A stretch of DNA of 64,000 nucleotides from DATHBD01 sp035296325 (GTDB taxonomy: Bacteria; Actinomycetota; Actinomycetes; Mycobacteriales; Micromonosporaceae). Positions 1-8,545 of this stretch are shown here, piece after piece (within the stretch, counting starts at the first letter, position 1; every line of letters begins with the position of its first letter). Location of the stretch: NCBI GenBank assembly GCA_035296325.1, contig DATHBD010000073.1, forward strand, positions 62,001 through 126,000. The letters run 5' to 3'. Below the pieces are notes generated by a model. That model searched no databases and had not been told where the DNA came from. It saw nothing but the letters and a program-made list of their open reading frames with translations. The translations under genes were made by a program, and so were the position numbers.

Positions 1-1
1 A

Positions 2-358
2 CGGATCCGGGCGCTGCTCCGCCGCTCCGGGGTGATCGCGCCGGATGGTGACGCGCCGCTGACCGTCGGAGACCTGACGGTCGATGCCGGCCGGTTCGAG
101 GTGCAGGTCGGCGGGCGACCGGTCGAGCTGACCGCCAAGGAGTTCGGCATCCTGGAGGTGCTGGCGGCCGCGCCGGGCCGGGTCTTCACCAGGGCTCAGA
201 TCATCGAGCGTGCCTTCGGCTTCGACCAGTACGTGCTGGAGCGCACCGTGGACGCGCATGTGATGAACCTGCGGCGCAAGATCGAGTCGGACCCGACGGA
301 GCCGCGGTACGTGCAGACGGTCTACGGGCGCGGCTACCGGATGCCGGAGTCGCCGTGA
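2..358 (+). CDS. OmpR-family response regulator, C-terminal part (5' end outside window)
   Basis: DNA-binding output half of a two-component response regulator. The reading frame is open from base 2 and begins with RIRALLRRSG, the linker that normally ends the receiver domain of OmpR/PhoB regulators. A complete winged helix follows: ELTAKEFGILEVLA for the first helices, RTVDAHVMNLRRKIE for the recognition helix, and YVQTVYGRGYRM for the wing. The phosphoacceptor receiver domain lies upstream of the window. The stop codon overlaps the GTG start of the next gene by four bases (GTGA), so regulator and kinase are translationally coupled and presumably form a cognate pair. The target genes cannot be told from the sequence. 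Confidence 0.93.
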   Translation, partial: RIRALLRRSGVIAPDGDAPLTVGDLTVDAGRFEVQVGGRPVELTAKEFGILEVLAAAPGRVFTRAQIIERAFGFDQYVLERTVDAHVMNLRRKIESDPTEPRYVQTVYGRGYRMPESP

Positions 359-2001
359 CGTTCCGGCTGCGCGTCCTGGCGCTCATCGTGCTGGTGGCCA
401 CGGTGACGACGGCGGCGAGCGCGTGGCTCACCGTGCGGTTGGCCAGCAGCGAGGCGGAACGGATGACGGTGGTCACTGCGGCGGATCGCGAGCTCATCAC
501 CAACGCGATCACCAGGTACGGCCGCGCGCACGGCACCTGGGAAGGCGTAGCGGACGAGGTGCGTCGGCTCTCAGAGAGGACCGGCGAGCGGATTCACCTA
601 CAGACGCAGGATCTGACAACAGTGGTGGCGGATAGCGACGCCATCGCCGGACGTACACCTCGTCCGATGGGACAGTTCCTGGCCAGCATCGAGGTGGGGC
701 CACCCAGTCTTCGGCTGCCCGCGGACGCGGCGACGGCTGCAGCCATCACCCTGGCGGAGATCGAGGTCTACCGCACCGGCGTTCGGTTCGCCGCATGTAT
801 GACCCGACTCGCCGTGCCCACCAGGTACACCCTCGACGAGTACGGGGTGCCCCGTTTCGAGGCGGACGATCCACGAGCACATTTGGCGGAAGCATGCCGG
901 GCGCAGTCGGAAAGCTTGCCGGCCGCTCGCGACACCGACGCCGTGGTCGTAGGCCGGTGCCTGACCGCGCCCTCTGAGCATTGCTTCGGAGAGGCGTTCC
1001 TGCTCAGGACCCACGAGGGCGACCCGGCTGAACTGCGTCTGTCCATCGGGGTAGCACGGCCTGATCCGACACGGGTCGCTGGCGCCGTCGTGCCGCCCGT
1101 GGCCGCCGTTGCCTTACTGGTGATCTTGGGCACGGTCCTGCTGAGTCGGCATGTGCTGCGGCCGATCGAGCGGCTGACCGCAGCCTCGCAGCGCCTCGGC
1201 GAGGGCGATCTCAGCGAACGGGTGCCGGCGGTCGGCCGGGACGAACTCGCCGACCTGGCGCGATCCTTCAACCGGATGGCGGACTCCATCCAGCGTGCGG
1301 AGGAGCGCCAACGCCGGATGATCACCGATGTCGCCCACGAGCTGCGCACCCCACTGGCCAACCTCCGCGGTTACCTGGAGGCGCTCAAGGATGGCGTCAT
1401 CGCCCCGGACCCGGACCTTTTCCGGTCACTGCACGACGAGACGCTCCTGCAGCAGCGCATCGTCGATGATCTTCAGACGCTCGCGCTCGCTGAGGCGGGT
1501 GCGCTGACCTACCACTGGGCGACGGTCGATGTCGGGGAGCTGCTGGAGACGGCTGGAACCGCCCACTCGCCGGTCGCCGCGGCCGGCGGCGTTGCGCTGG
1601 ACATCGACGTGACCGGGCAGGTGTCGATCCGGGCCGATCCGGACCGGCTCCGTCAGGTGCTCGGCATTCTGCTGACCAACGCCGTGCGGCACTCCCCGAC
1701 CGGCGCGACGGTGACCCTGCGGGCGGCCGAGGAGCAGGGCACCGCGGTGCTCCGCGTCATCGACCACGGCAGTGGCATTTCGGAGGCGGACCTGCCGCAC
1801 GTCTTTGACCGGTTCTGGCGCGCCGACTCGGCCCGTCAGCGGACGACCGGCGGCAGCGGACTGGGTCTTGCGATCGCGCGTCAGATCGTCGCGGACCACG
1901 ACGGAGACCTCAGCGTCACCAGCCGGCCCGGTGAAGGGAGCACGTTCGCCATCGCCGTACCGGCCGTCACCGACGCCGTCAGCGACCGAGATTGCCGGTA
2001 G
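355..2001 (+). CDS. Membrane sensor histidine kinase (HAMP-HisKA-HATPase)
   Basis: Sensor partner of the regulator just upstream. The 548-residue protein has a membrane helix at about 7-28, a roughly 210-residue extracytoplasmic sensor region, a second helix at about 242-264 and a HAMP linker at about 265-317. The H-box is VAHELRTPLANLRG with phosphoacceptor His328. The ATP-binding domain has an N-box around Asn442, DHGSGIS (from Asp470) and GGSGLGLAIA (499-508). All catalytic elements look intact. The sensor region has six cysteines, of which C182, C202 and C210 lie close together, and matches no ligand-binding domain I recognise. The GTG start overlaps the regulator stop. Overall it resembles the BaeS/PhoR class, with unknown signal. 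Confidence 0.93.
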   Translation: MTFRLRVLALIVLVATVTTAASAWLTVRLASSEAERMTVVTAADRELITNAITRYGRAHGTWEGVADEVRRLSERTGERIHLQTQDLTTVVADSDAIAGRTPRPMGQFLASIEVGPPSLRLPADAATAAAITLAEIEVYRTGVRFAACMTRLAVPTRYTLDEYGVPRFEADDPRAHLAEACRAQSESLPAARDTDAVVVGRCLTAPSEHCFGEAFLLRTHEGDPAELRLSIGVARPDPTRVAGAVVPPVAAVALLVILGTVLLSRHVLRPIERLTAASQRLGEGDLSERVPAVGRDELADLARSFNRMADSIQRAEERQRRMITDVAHELRTPLANLRGYLEALKDGVIAPDPDLFRSLHDETLLQQRIVDDLQTLALAEAGALTYHWATVDVGELLETAGTAHSPVAAAGGVALDIDVTGQVSIRADPDRLRQVLGILLTNAVRHSPTGATVTLRAAEEQGTAVLRVIDHGSGISEADLPHVFDRFWRADSARQRTTGGSGLGLAIARQIVADHDGDLSVTSRPGEGSTFAIAVPAVTDAVSDRDCR

Positions 2002-2002
2002 G

Positions 2003-2033
2003 CGACGCCGCACACCGGACTCACCCGGCGTCG
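2003..2033. terminator. Hairpin between convergent genes
   Basis: Arms CGACGCCG (2003-2010) and CGGCGTCG (2026-2033) form an 8-bp perfect stem with a 15-nt loop. It sits in the short gap between the kinase stop and the stop of the convergent glucosidase, overlapping the latter. There is no T-run, as is usual in actinomycetes. It may act in both directions. Confidence 0.4.
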
Positions 2034-4273
2034 GCCCGGTGCCGCCAGGCGTCGGACACCCGGTCCAGCGCGTCATGGTCGAGGCTCATGCCGCCGAAGT
2101 TGGCCAGGGTACTCATCGGCATCGTGCCGACGACGGTGATCAGCTCATCTTCCAACACGGCGGCCGGTTGGCCGTTGCGCACCTCATGCTCGATGAGTTG
2201 CCGGCCGGTCGGATCGCTCATCCATTCCCGCAGCGTGGAGTCGCGGTGCAGCGGACCGGCGAGGGTGGGCGCCGCGACGCTGACCGTCTCGGTCAACGGA
2301 AGATCCCGCGAGTTCGCGCCGACGGCGATCACGAAGTCGCCTGCCTCGACCGCCCAGTCGCGGTGGCGGATCGACCAGAATGCGAAGGCCCGCTGGTCCA
2401 ATTCGATCGTCACCTGTTCCGAGCTTCCCGCGGCCACCGCAACCTTGGCGAACCCCTTCAGTTCCCGGACCGGACGGGCCACGCTCGACGCCACGTCCTC
2501 GACGTAGACCTGCACCACCTCGGCGCCGTCGACGGTGCCGGTGTTGGCGACCGTGACGGTGACGGTGGCGGCCAAGGTGCCCTCGGCGACGGAACCCCGC
2601 ATGGCCACCGCCAGGCCGGACAACGCGAAGCTGGTGTAGGACAGTCCGAACCCGAATGGGAAGGCGACGTCCTGATGGCACTTGTCGTACCCGCGGTAGC
2701 CGATGAAGAGGCCCTCTCCGTACCGCACCACCTGCGAATCGCCGGGAAAGTTGAGGTAGGAGGAGTTGTCCTCCAGGCGGTGCGGGATCGTTTCGGCCAA
2801 CCGGCCGGACGGGTTGACCGCGCCGGTCAGCACGTCGGCGATGGCACCGCCCGCCGCCTGGCCGCCGAGCCAGGCCTCGACCAGCGCCCTGGCGTGCGGG
2901 GTGACGTCGCCGAGCAGCACCGCCGAGCCGTTGACCAGCACGACCACGACGTTGGGGTTCACCGCCGCCACCGCTCGGAGTGCGGCCAACTGGTTGGCCG
3001 GCAGGTTCAGGTGCGTGCGGTCGAAGCCCTCGGACTCGTCCGCTCCGGGCAGCCCGATCACCATCACCACCGTGTCCGCGGCACCGGCCACCCGTTCCGC
3101 CTCGGCGAGCAGGTCGGCATCGTGCGCGGTTTCGCCAACGCCGTACCCTGCCGCGAACGGCACGTCGCCACGTACCGCGCGCAACTCCTCGAGCAGCACG
3201 TCGACCCGGGTCGGGTTCACCTCGGATGACCCGGCACCCTGGAACCGGGGGGTGCGGGCGAACTCGCCGATGACCGCGATCCTGGCGTCGGCGGCCAGTG
3301 GCAGCAGCCCGTCGTTCCGCAACAGCACGACGGACTCGGCCGCGGCTGCCCGGGCCAGGGCATGGTGGGCGTCCGGCTCGAACGACTCGTCCAGGTCCAG
3401 CACCTGCATGCCCTTGGCGACCAGTTCCAGCACTTTGCGCACCCGGGCGTCGAGCACATCGGTGGACACTTCGCCGGCCTCGACCGCCGCGATGATCGCC
3501 TCCGGGCTCCGGCCCAGGGCCGGGGGCATCTCCAGGTCCAGCCCGGCCAGCAGTGCCGGGACGCGGTGGTAGACCGCGCCCCAGTCCGACACGACGAGCC
3601 CTTCGAAGCCGAACTCCTCCCGCAGCACGGTCGTCAGCAGCCACCGGTTCTCCGAGGCGGACTCGCCGTTGACCTTGTTGTAGGCACACATCACCGTCCA
3701 CGGCTGCGCGGCTTTGACGACGCGTTCGAATGCCGGCAGGTAGATCTCGCGCAGCGTGCGCTCGTCGACTTGGGCGTCGACCCGCAGCCGATCGGTCTCC
3801 TGGTTGTTGGCGGCGTAGTGCTTCACCGAGGTGCCGACCCCGCGGGACTGGATGCCGTCAACGATGCCGACGGCGAGTTCACCGGCCAGGAACGGGTCCT
3901 CGGAGAAGTACTCGAAGTTCCGCCCGCACAGCGGCGAACGCTTCATGTTGATGCCCGGGCCGAGGATCACCGACAGGTTGCACGCCCGGGCCTCACTCGC
4001 GAGTGCCTGGCCGATCCGACGCAACAGATCGGGGTTCCATGCGGAGGCGACCGCCGACGCGGTTGGGAAGCAGGTCGCCGGCAGCGATCCGCCCAGGCCC
4101 AGGTGGTCGCTGTCATTCGGTTGGGCACGTAGGCCGTGCGGCCCGTCGGAGACCATGATGCTCCGGATGCCCAGCCGCTCCACCGGCGTGGTGTACCAGA
4201 AGGCGGACCCGCTGGTCAGCGAGGCCTTCTCGGCGACTGTCAGTTCCGCCAGGAGTCGGTCGACGTCCAACAT
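2021..4273 (-). CDS. Glycoside hydrolase family 3 beta-glucosidase-like enzyme
   Basis: Hydrolyses terminal beta-linked sugars (glucoside, xyloside or related) by a retaining mechanism. The 750-residue protein has the GH3 order: TIM-barrel domain (about 1-320), alpha/beta sandwich (about 330-540), fibronectin III-like domain (about 590-660) and a C-terminal extension. The nucleophile signature VVSDWGAVYHR places the catalytic Asp at about residue 230. The ESEGFDRTHLNLP motif supplies the expected acid/base Glu near 415. No signal peptide is seen, so it should act in the cytoplasm on imported oligosaccharides. The ATG follows an AAGGTCAGG ribosome binding region. It diverges from the AAA ATPase gene and converges on the kinase. 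Exact sugar specificity cannot be read from sequence. Confidence 0.9.
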   Translation of the reverse strand: MLDVDRLLAELTVAEKASLTSGSAFWYTTPVERLGIRSIMVSDGPHGLRAQPNDSDHLGLGGSLPATCFPTASAVASAWNPDLLRRIGQALASEARACNLSVILGPGINMKRSPLCGRNFEYFSEDPFLAGELAVGIVDGIQSRGVGTSVKHYAANNQETDRLRVDAQVDERTLREIYLPAFERVVKAAQPWTVMCAYNKVNGESASENRWLLTTVLREEFGFEGLVVSDWGAVYHRVPALLAGLDLEMPPALGRSPEAIIAAVEAGEVSTDVLDARVRKVLELVAKGMQVLDLDESFEPDAHHALARAAAAESVVLLRNDGLLPLAADARIAVIGEFARTPRFQGAGSSEVNPTRVDVLLEELRAVRGDVPFAAGYGVGETAHDADLLAEAERVAGAADTVVMVIGLPGADESEGFDRTHLNLPANQLAALRAVAAVNPNVVVVLVNGSAVLLGDVTPHARALVEAWLGGQAAGGAIADVLTGAVNPSGRLAETIPHRLEDNSSYLNFPGDSQVVRYGEGLFIGYRGYDKCHQDVAFPFGFGLSYTSFALSGLAVAMRGSVAEGTLAATVTVTVANTGTVDGAEVVQVYVEDVASSVARPVRELKGFAKVAVAAGSSEQVTIELDQRAFAFWSIRHRDWAVEAGDFVIAVGANSRDLPLTETVSVAAPTLAGPLHRDSTLREWMSDPTGRQLIEHEVRNGQPAAVLEDELITVVGTMPMSTLANFGGMSLDHDALDRVSDAWRHRADAG

Positions 4274-4435
4274 GGGTTACCTGACCTTCTTGATCGGTAG
4301 GGCGATGAGCGCGCCCAGGAGTGACGCTACGCCGGTGGTGCAGCTCAGCAAGTCGTGGTGCTGGCAGGTTTGGCGACACCGATATCGTGCAGAGGACGCG
4401 ACTCACGGCGCGCACTGCTCGTACCCGGGGGGATC

Positions 4436-5890
4436 ATGGACGACCGTACGGCCGATTTCGTGGCGACGTTTCAGGCATTTCTCGAGGAAGTGGTCCACAA
4501 CCAGCGGCGTGCCGCCGCGCAGGACGGCGCGGCGCTGGTCCCGGCGTTACTGGAGCACCTCGGCACCGACCCGCGCCAGCTCCCGGTCGTCACGGAGGAC
4601 ATCGCGCCGCATCAGTTCGTCGACCTTGACATCGCCATCACCGAGATCCAGCAGCGCGCCGGGGACACCCGGTTGCTCGGCGTCGGCGGCGGGCAGCAGC
4701 GTCGACACAGTTCCCTCAGCGAGATTCTCGACGCGGCGGGGCGGTTCGGGCAGTTCCCGCTCGCCGCGGTGGATTACATCAGCATCGCCACCGGCCCCGA
4801 CACCACCCGTCAGGCGATGTCGTTCGGGTTGCGGCTGTTCACCTTCGACGGGGCGCCCGTCGTGGTGCTGCAACGCAGCGCCGACCTGCGATCCGGCAGC
4901 GCCGGGGCCAGGATGGAGGTGCTGACCCCGGCCCCGGGCGTCGCGGCAACCTTGATCGCCGCTGTCCGGGAGCTCATGCTCGAGCGTTCGGTACTGCGCG
5001 GGCAGGTGATCTCGCTCGGCGGATCGGACTACCAGCCGACGGTCGAAGGCATCGTCTTCCACCGCCGGCCCTCGGTGGCCGCGGAAGCGATCGTGCTGCC
5101 GGCCGGAGTCCTCGAGCGGGTCCAGCGGCATGTTGCCGGCGTGGCGCACCACCGCGACCGGTTGCGGGCATCGGGTCAGCACCTCAAGCGTGGCCTGTTG
5201 CTGCACGGCCCGCCCGGGACGGGGAAGACCCACACCGTCCGCTACCTGCTCGGGACGTTGCCGGAGCTCACGGTGATCCTGCTCGCCGGACCGTCGATCC
5301 GGTTCGTGACTGAGGCGGCGCAGATGGCGCGCGCGTTGCAACCCGCGCTCGTCGTCCTCGAGGACTGCGACCTGGTCGCCGAGAGCCGAGACCATCACCC
5401 GGGTGCCCAGCCCCTGCTCTTCGCCGTTCTGGAGGCGCTGGACGGGCTCAGCGACGACGCTGACGTGGCGTTCCTGCTCACCACCAACCGCGCCGATGTA
5501 CTGGAGCCGGCGCTGGCCCAGCGACCCGGCCGCGTCGACCTCGCCGTCGAGGTGCCGCTGCCGGATGAGCATGCCCGACGGCGCCTGATCGCCCTGTATG
5601 CGCATGACCTCCCGTTCACGCCTGCGGCACTTGACCGTGCGGCGGAACGCACCACCGGAACCACTGCGTCGTTCGCCAAGGAACTCGTCCGCCGCGCGGT
5701 GCTCATCGCCGCGGAGGGCGGGCGCGAAACCTCCGATATCGACCTGGACCAGTCACTGGACGAGATGCTCTCCGAGGCTCAGTCGATAACCCGGTCGCTG
5801 CTCGGATCGGCCGGCACCGACAGCCGTCGCCAACCCACCGGTCCGCAGGTCAACGCGGTACCGGTCGTCAACCCGAATCCCCAGGTCTAG
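4436..5890 (+). CDS. AAA-family ATPase with unassigned N-terminal domain
   Basis: The 484-residue protein carries one AAA+ module in its C-terminal half: Walker A GPPGTGKT (258-265), Walker B VVLEDCD with acidic pair at 309-310, sensor-1 LLTTNRAD, and RPGRVD, the second-region-of-homology arginine seen in proteasomal/FtsH-type AAA proteins. The first 240 residues match no domain I recognise and probably bind a partner. The ATG at 4436 is preferred because a G-run ribosome binding site sits just upstream; the frame stays open for 27 more codons but without a convincing start. It is monocistronic, divergent from the glucosidase. The AAA class and motifs are seen in the sequence; a remodelling or chaperone role is inference. 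Confidence 0.8.
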   Translation: MDDRTADFVATFQAFLEEVVHNQRRAAAQDGAALVPALLEHLGTDPRQLPVVTEDIAPHQFVDLDIAITEIQQRAGDTRLLGVGGGQQRRHSSLSEILDAAGRFGQFPLAAVDYISIATGPDTTRQAMSFGLRLFTFDGAPVVVLQRSADLRSGSAGARMEVLTPAPGVAATLIAAVRELMLERSVLRGQVISLGGSDYQPTVEGIVFHRRPSVAAEAIVLPAGVLERVQRHVAGVAHHRDRLRASGQHLKRGLLLHGPPGTGKTHTVRYLLGTLPELTVILLAGPSIRFVTEAAQMARALQPALVVLEDCDLVAESRDHHPGAQPLLFAVLEALDGLSDDADVAFLLTTNRADVLEPALAQRPGRVDLAVEVPLPDEHARRRLIALYAHDLPFTPAALDRAAERTTGTTASFAKELVRRAVLIAAEGGRETSDIDLDQSLDEMLSEAQSITRSLLGSAGTDSRRQPTGPQVNAVPVVNPNPQV

Positions 5891-5934
5891 GGACACCGGC
5901 CAGGCTGCCCGCCACGGTGGGCCGATCGGCACCG

Positions 5935-5963
5935 TTGACGGCACGGATGTCGACTCATATAGT
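5935..5963 (+). promoter_or_regulatory. Promoter of the PL4 lyase gene
   Basis: TTGACG (5935-5940), a 17-nt spacer and TATAGT (5958-5963) closely match the vegetative sigma70/HrdB consensus. Transcription should start near 5970, about 70 nt before the lyase start codon. Confidence 0.75.
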
Positions 5964-5978
5964 GCGGTCTCAATGCGT

Positions 5979-5990
5979 TGAACCGGTTCA
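5979..5990. promoter_or_regulatory. Putative LacI-type operator upstream of the PL4 lyase
   Basis: TGAACCGGTTCA is a perfect 12-bp palindrome with a central CG, the form typical of LacI-family operators. It begins about 10 nt after the predicted transcription start, where bound repressor would block the polymerase. Related ACCGGT-centred sites sit at 15770 and 39880. Confidence 0.55.
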
Positions 5991-6039
5991 GACCACGAGT
6001 TCGCGCGTCCACCCAACGCCCCGAATTGGAGACCCTGCC

Positions 6040-8046
6040 ATGGAGATCGAATCGGGGACGGTGTCCCGCCGCGCAGCGCTCGGACTGTTCGGCGCCGCTG
6101 CCGGTGCGGCCGCGTGGAGCGCCAGCGGCACCGCGTTCGCCGCACCGCCCGCGGGTGCCCCGGTCGAACTGGTGGACGCAGGCGACACGGTCACCTTGAG
6201 CAACGCCCTGGTCAGTGCGACTTTCGACAAGGCGACCGCGCGGACCACGTCGATCCGGCTGGTCGGCAGCACCCAGGGCAACCAGGACTTCAACCTGGTC
6301 AGTGGCGTCAATGGTGGCGGCTATGCCGAGTTCAACTACACGATGGGCACCACGCCGTTCGTCCGGGCGATCACCGGCGCGACGTATCGGGTCGTCACAC
6401 AGTCTGCCGACCGCGTCGAAATCGCCATGACGGTGAACGACAGCGCGAACCTGCCCTTCGTCGTGGAACTGCACGCCGCGATCGAGCGGGACTCCCCCGG
6501 CATCTACTACTGGATGGTGTACCGCTACCCGGAGGGCATGCCGGATGGGCTCATCATCGCCCAGCTGCGCTACGCGATCGCCGCCGGAGACCCGTCGTTC
6601 ACGTACTTCGTCATCGACGACCTGCGCGGCATCCAGCAGCGTCCCACCATCGCCGACACGCAGAACTGGCTGAAACTCCAGGACACCACGTACATCCTGC
6701 CGGACGGTTCGATGTACGCGAAGTACCAGAACATCACGGATCTGGAGGGCGACAGCAACGCGTTCCTGATCTCCAACGGCAAGGTCAGCATGTCGGTCAT
6801 CCAGGCCAACAAGGACTGGTTCGTCGGCGGGCCTACCAAGCAGGAGCTCACCGCGCACGACTTCTACGGCGGCGAGATCCTGCTCTGGCACCCGTACGCG
6901 CAGCACTTCGGCTCGCCGCCGCTCGCGCCGCCGAAGGGCTGGGAGAAGATCTTCGGACCGTTCTTCCTGTACGTGGACGAGGCCACCGGTGCCGCCGATC
7001 CGGCCGCCAATGTCGCATCCATGTGGGAGCGCGCCAAGGCACGGGCGGCTCGTGAGGTGGCCCAGTGGCCGTACACCTGGATCACCGATCCGCTCTACGC
7101 CGCGACCACCCGCTCGACGGTGAGCGGCCGGCTCACCCTGGCCGGCCGTGGTTCGACCGCCAACGCGTGGGTGATCCTCTCCGAGCCGGGCACGGACTGG
7201 CAGTTCACGAACCTCGACTACGTGTACTCGGCGCGCGCCGACGCGCGCGGTGTGTTCACCATCAAGGGCGTGCGGCCGGGCACCTACACGTTGACCGCCT
7301 TTGTGGACGGTGTGCTGGGCGAGTACAAGCGGCACGAGGTCGTCGTCGGCGCATCCGAGCGGCTCCGGCTCGGGCAGCTCGTCTGGCGCCCGGTCAACCA
7401 CGGCCGCACGGTGTGGCAGATCGGCACCCCGGACCGGTCTTCCGCAGAGTTCCACATCTTCGGCGGGCCACAGGGCTTCCGTAAGTATCTGGCCTACCTC
7501 GAGTACCCGTACGAGTTCCCGAACGGCGTCGACTTCACCGTCGGCCGCGACGACATCAAGACCGACTGGAACTACTTCCAGCCGATGTACGCCACCCCGG
7601 GCACCGACGCACAGCTGGCTTGGCGCGGAACGACTCCGGACCGGTCGCTGACCACGTGGAAGATCCGGTTCGACTCCGACGGGTACCGGCGCGGGACGGG
7701 CACGCTCGACATCGCACTGGCCGGCTCGGTGTTCGGCACACTGAAGGTCGCGTTGAACGGGACCCAACTGGCAAGCTTCGACCCGCTGCCCGGCCCGCCC
7801 GGCGACGCCTCGGTCTACCGGCAGAGCTACCGCGCGATCTACCGCCAACTGCCGCCGATCGAGTTCCCGGCCGACCTCATCACCGCCGGAGAGAACGTGG
7901 TCACGCTCTCGCCGGTCCGGCCACCGAAGGCGCCGCTCACGACCGCGGGCAGGGTGGACGACTGGATGGAGCCGATGGCCGGCATCATGTACGACGTCCT
8001 CCGGCTGCAGGTCGACGAGCACCGGGAACGTCGGCGGTCGGCCTGA
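6040..8046 (+). CDS. Secreted rhamnogalacturonate lyase (PL4)
   Basis: Cleaves the rhamnose-galacturonate backbone of rhamnogalacturonan I by beta-elimination outside the cell. The 668-residue product starts with a twin-arginine signal (SRRAALGLFG with Arg10-Arg11, hydrophobic stretch, cleavage near AFA). It has the three-part PL4 layout: a large beta-sandwich catalytic domain (about 40-350), a carboxypeptidase-regulatory/FnIII-like domain (about 365-445, containing GVFTIKGVRPGTYTLTAF), and a jelly-roll carbohydrate-binding domain (about 465-660) with YLEYPYEFPNGVDFTVG and DWNYFQP. The ATG at 6040 follows GGAGA with good spacing; the frame is open further upstream but would bury the signal peptide. 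It has its own promoter and operator. Family assignment rests on motif memory. Confidence 0.87.
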   Translation: MEIESGTVSRRAALGLFGAAAGAAAWSASGTAFAAPPAGAPVELVDAGDTVTLSNALVSATFDKATARTTSIRLVGSTQGNQDFNLVSGVNGGGYAEFNYTMGTTPFVRAITGATYRVVTQSADRVEIAMTVNDSANLPFVVELHAAIERDSPGIYYWMVYRYPEGMPDGLIIAQLRYAIAAGDPSFTYFVIDDLRGIQQRPTIADTQNWLKLQDTTYILPDGSMYAKYQNITDLEGDSNAFLISNGKVSMSVIQANKDWFVGGPTKQELTAHDFYGGEILLWHPYAQHFGSPPLAPPKGWEKIFGPFFLYVDEATGAADPAANVASMWERAKARAAREVAQWPYTWITDPLYAATTRSTVSGRLTLAGRGSTANAWVILSEPGTDWQFTNLDYVYSARADARGVFTIKGVRPGTYTLTAFVDGVLGEYKRHEVVVGASERLRLGQLVWRPVNHGRTVWQIGTPDRSSAEFHIFGGPQGFRKYLAYLEYPYEFPNGVDFTVGRDDIKTDWNYFQPMYATPGTDAQLAWRGTTPDRSLTTWKIRFDSDGYRRGTGTLDIALAGSVFGTLKVALNGTQLASFDPLPGPPGDASVYRQSYRAIYRQLPPIEFPADLITAGENVVTLSPVRPPKAPLTTAGRVDDWMEPMAGIMYDVLRLQVDEHRERRRSA

Positions 8047-8052
8047 CCCTGA

Positions 8053-8538
8053 TCAGCGGACTCCCCGGGAAGGGTCGTCGCCGGTTTCCGCCGACCGAAA
8101 GGACACCGTAGGGCCGTAGTCCGTTGGCTCGTTCGACACCGTCACCACAAAGCGTCGGCCAGGAAACTCCTCACGAAGCCGACTCTGCCACATCGAGCCG
8201 ATACGATTGGCCAGCCATTCTACGGCGGACTGCTCGACCGGGCCGTTGGCACCAATGGTCTCCCAAAGATGTACATGATTAACGACCTGCTCGACCGCCG
8301 AAGTGTCCCCGTCGAGCTCGGCCAGCCATAGGTCGACATTCTCCCGGCTGAACTTCCATTCAAGAATCACGCAACCGCGATACTCGGTGAAGTTTGGCCA
8401 ACATACCGTTGAAAGTGCGCAGGCTTCAGCCACCGTAGTGGTCTCGAGCAGGAAGTTCTGTGGACGGAATGGACGTAGCCCAAACATCCAGTCAACTACC
8501 TGTGGAAGCCCCGTCAGGTCCATTCGCACTCCACTCAT
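8053..8538 (-). CDS. Probable immunity protein for the adjacent polymorphic toxin
   Basis: A 161-residue cytoplasmic-looking protein without signal or membrane helix. It starts 7 nt after the toxin stop on the same strand, the position and size expected of an immunity gene. I recognise no immunity family. Visible features are a tryptophan-rich acidic middle (WKFSRENVDLWLAELDGD) and a C-terminal strand pattern FVVTVSNEPTDYG. The first ATG (8538) has almost no ribosome binding site; the sixth codon is also ATG (start 8523) and follows GGAG, so the true product may be 156 residues. The role is inferred from position: it should bind and block the toxin's C-terminal domain in the producing cell. 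Confidence 0.65.
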   Translation of the reverse strand: MSGVRMDLTGLPQVVDWMFGLRPFRPQNFLLETTTVAEACALSTVCWPNFTEYRGCVILEWKFSRENVDLWLAELDGDTSAVEQVVNHVHLWETIGANGPVEQSAVEWLANRIGSMWQSRLREEFPGRRFVVTVSNEPTDYGPTVSFRSAETGDDPSRGVR

Positions 8539-8545
8539 TCAGCTT

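Noticed and set aside
1772..3229. Long open frame on the plus strand
   Set aside because: Antisense to the GH3 gene; repetitive Arg/His/Gly-rich translation without family features.
5887..8022. Long minus-strand open frame across the PL4 gene
   Set aside because: Shadow frame of the well-supported lyase on the other strand; Arg/Gly/Val-rich composition and no domain.
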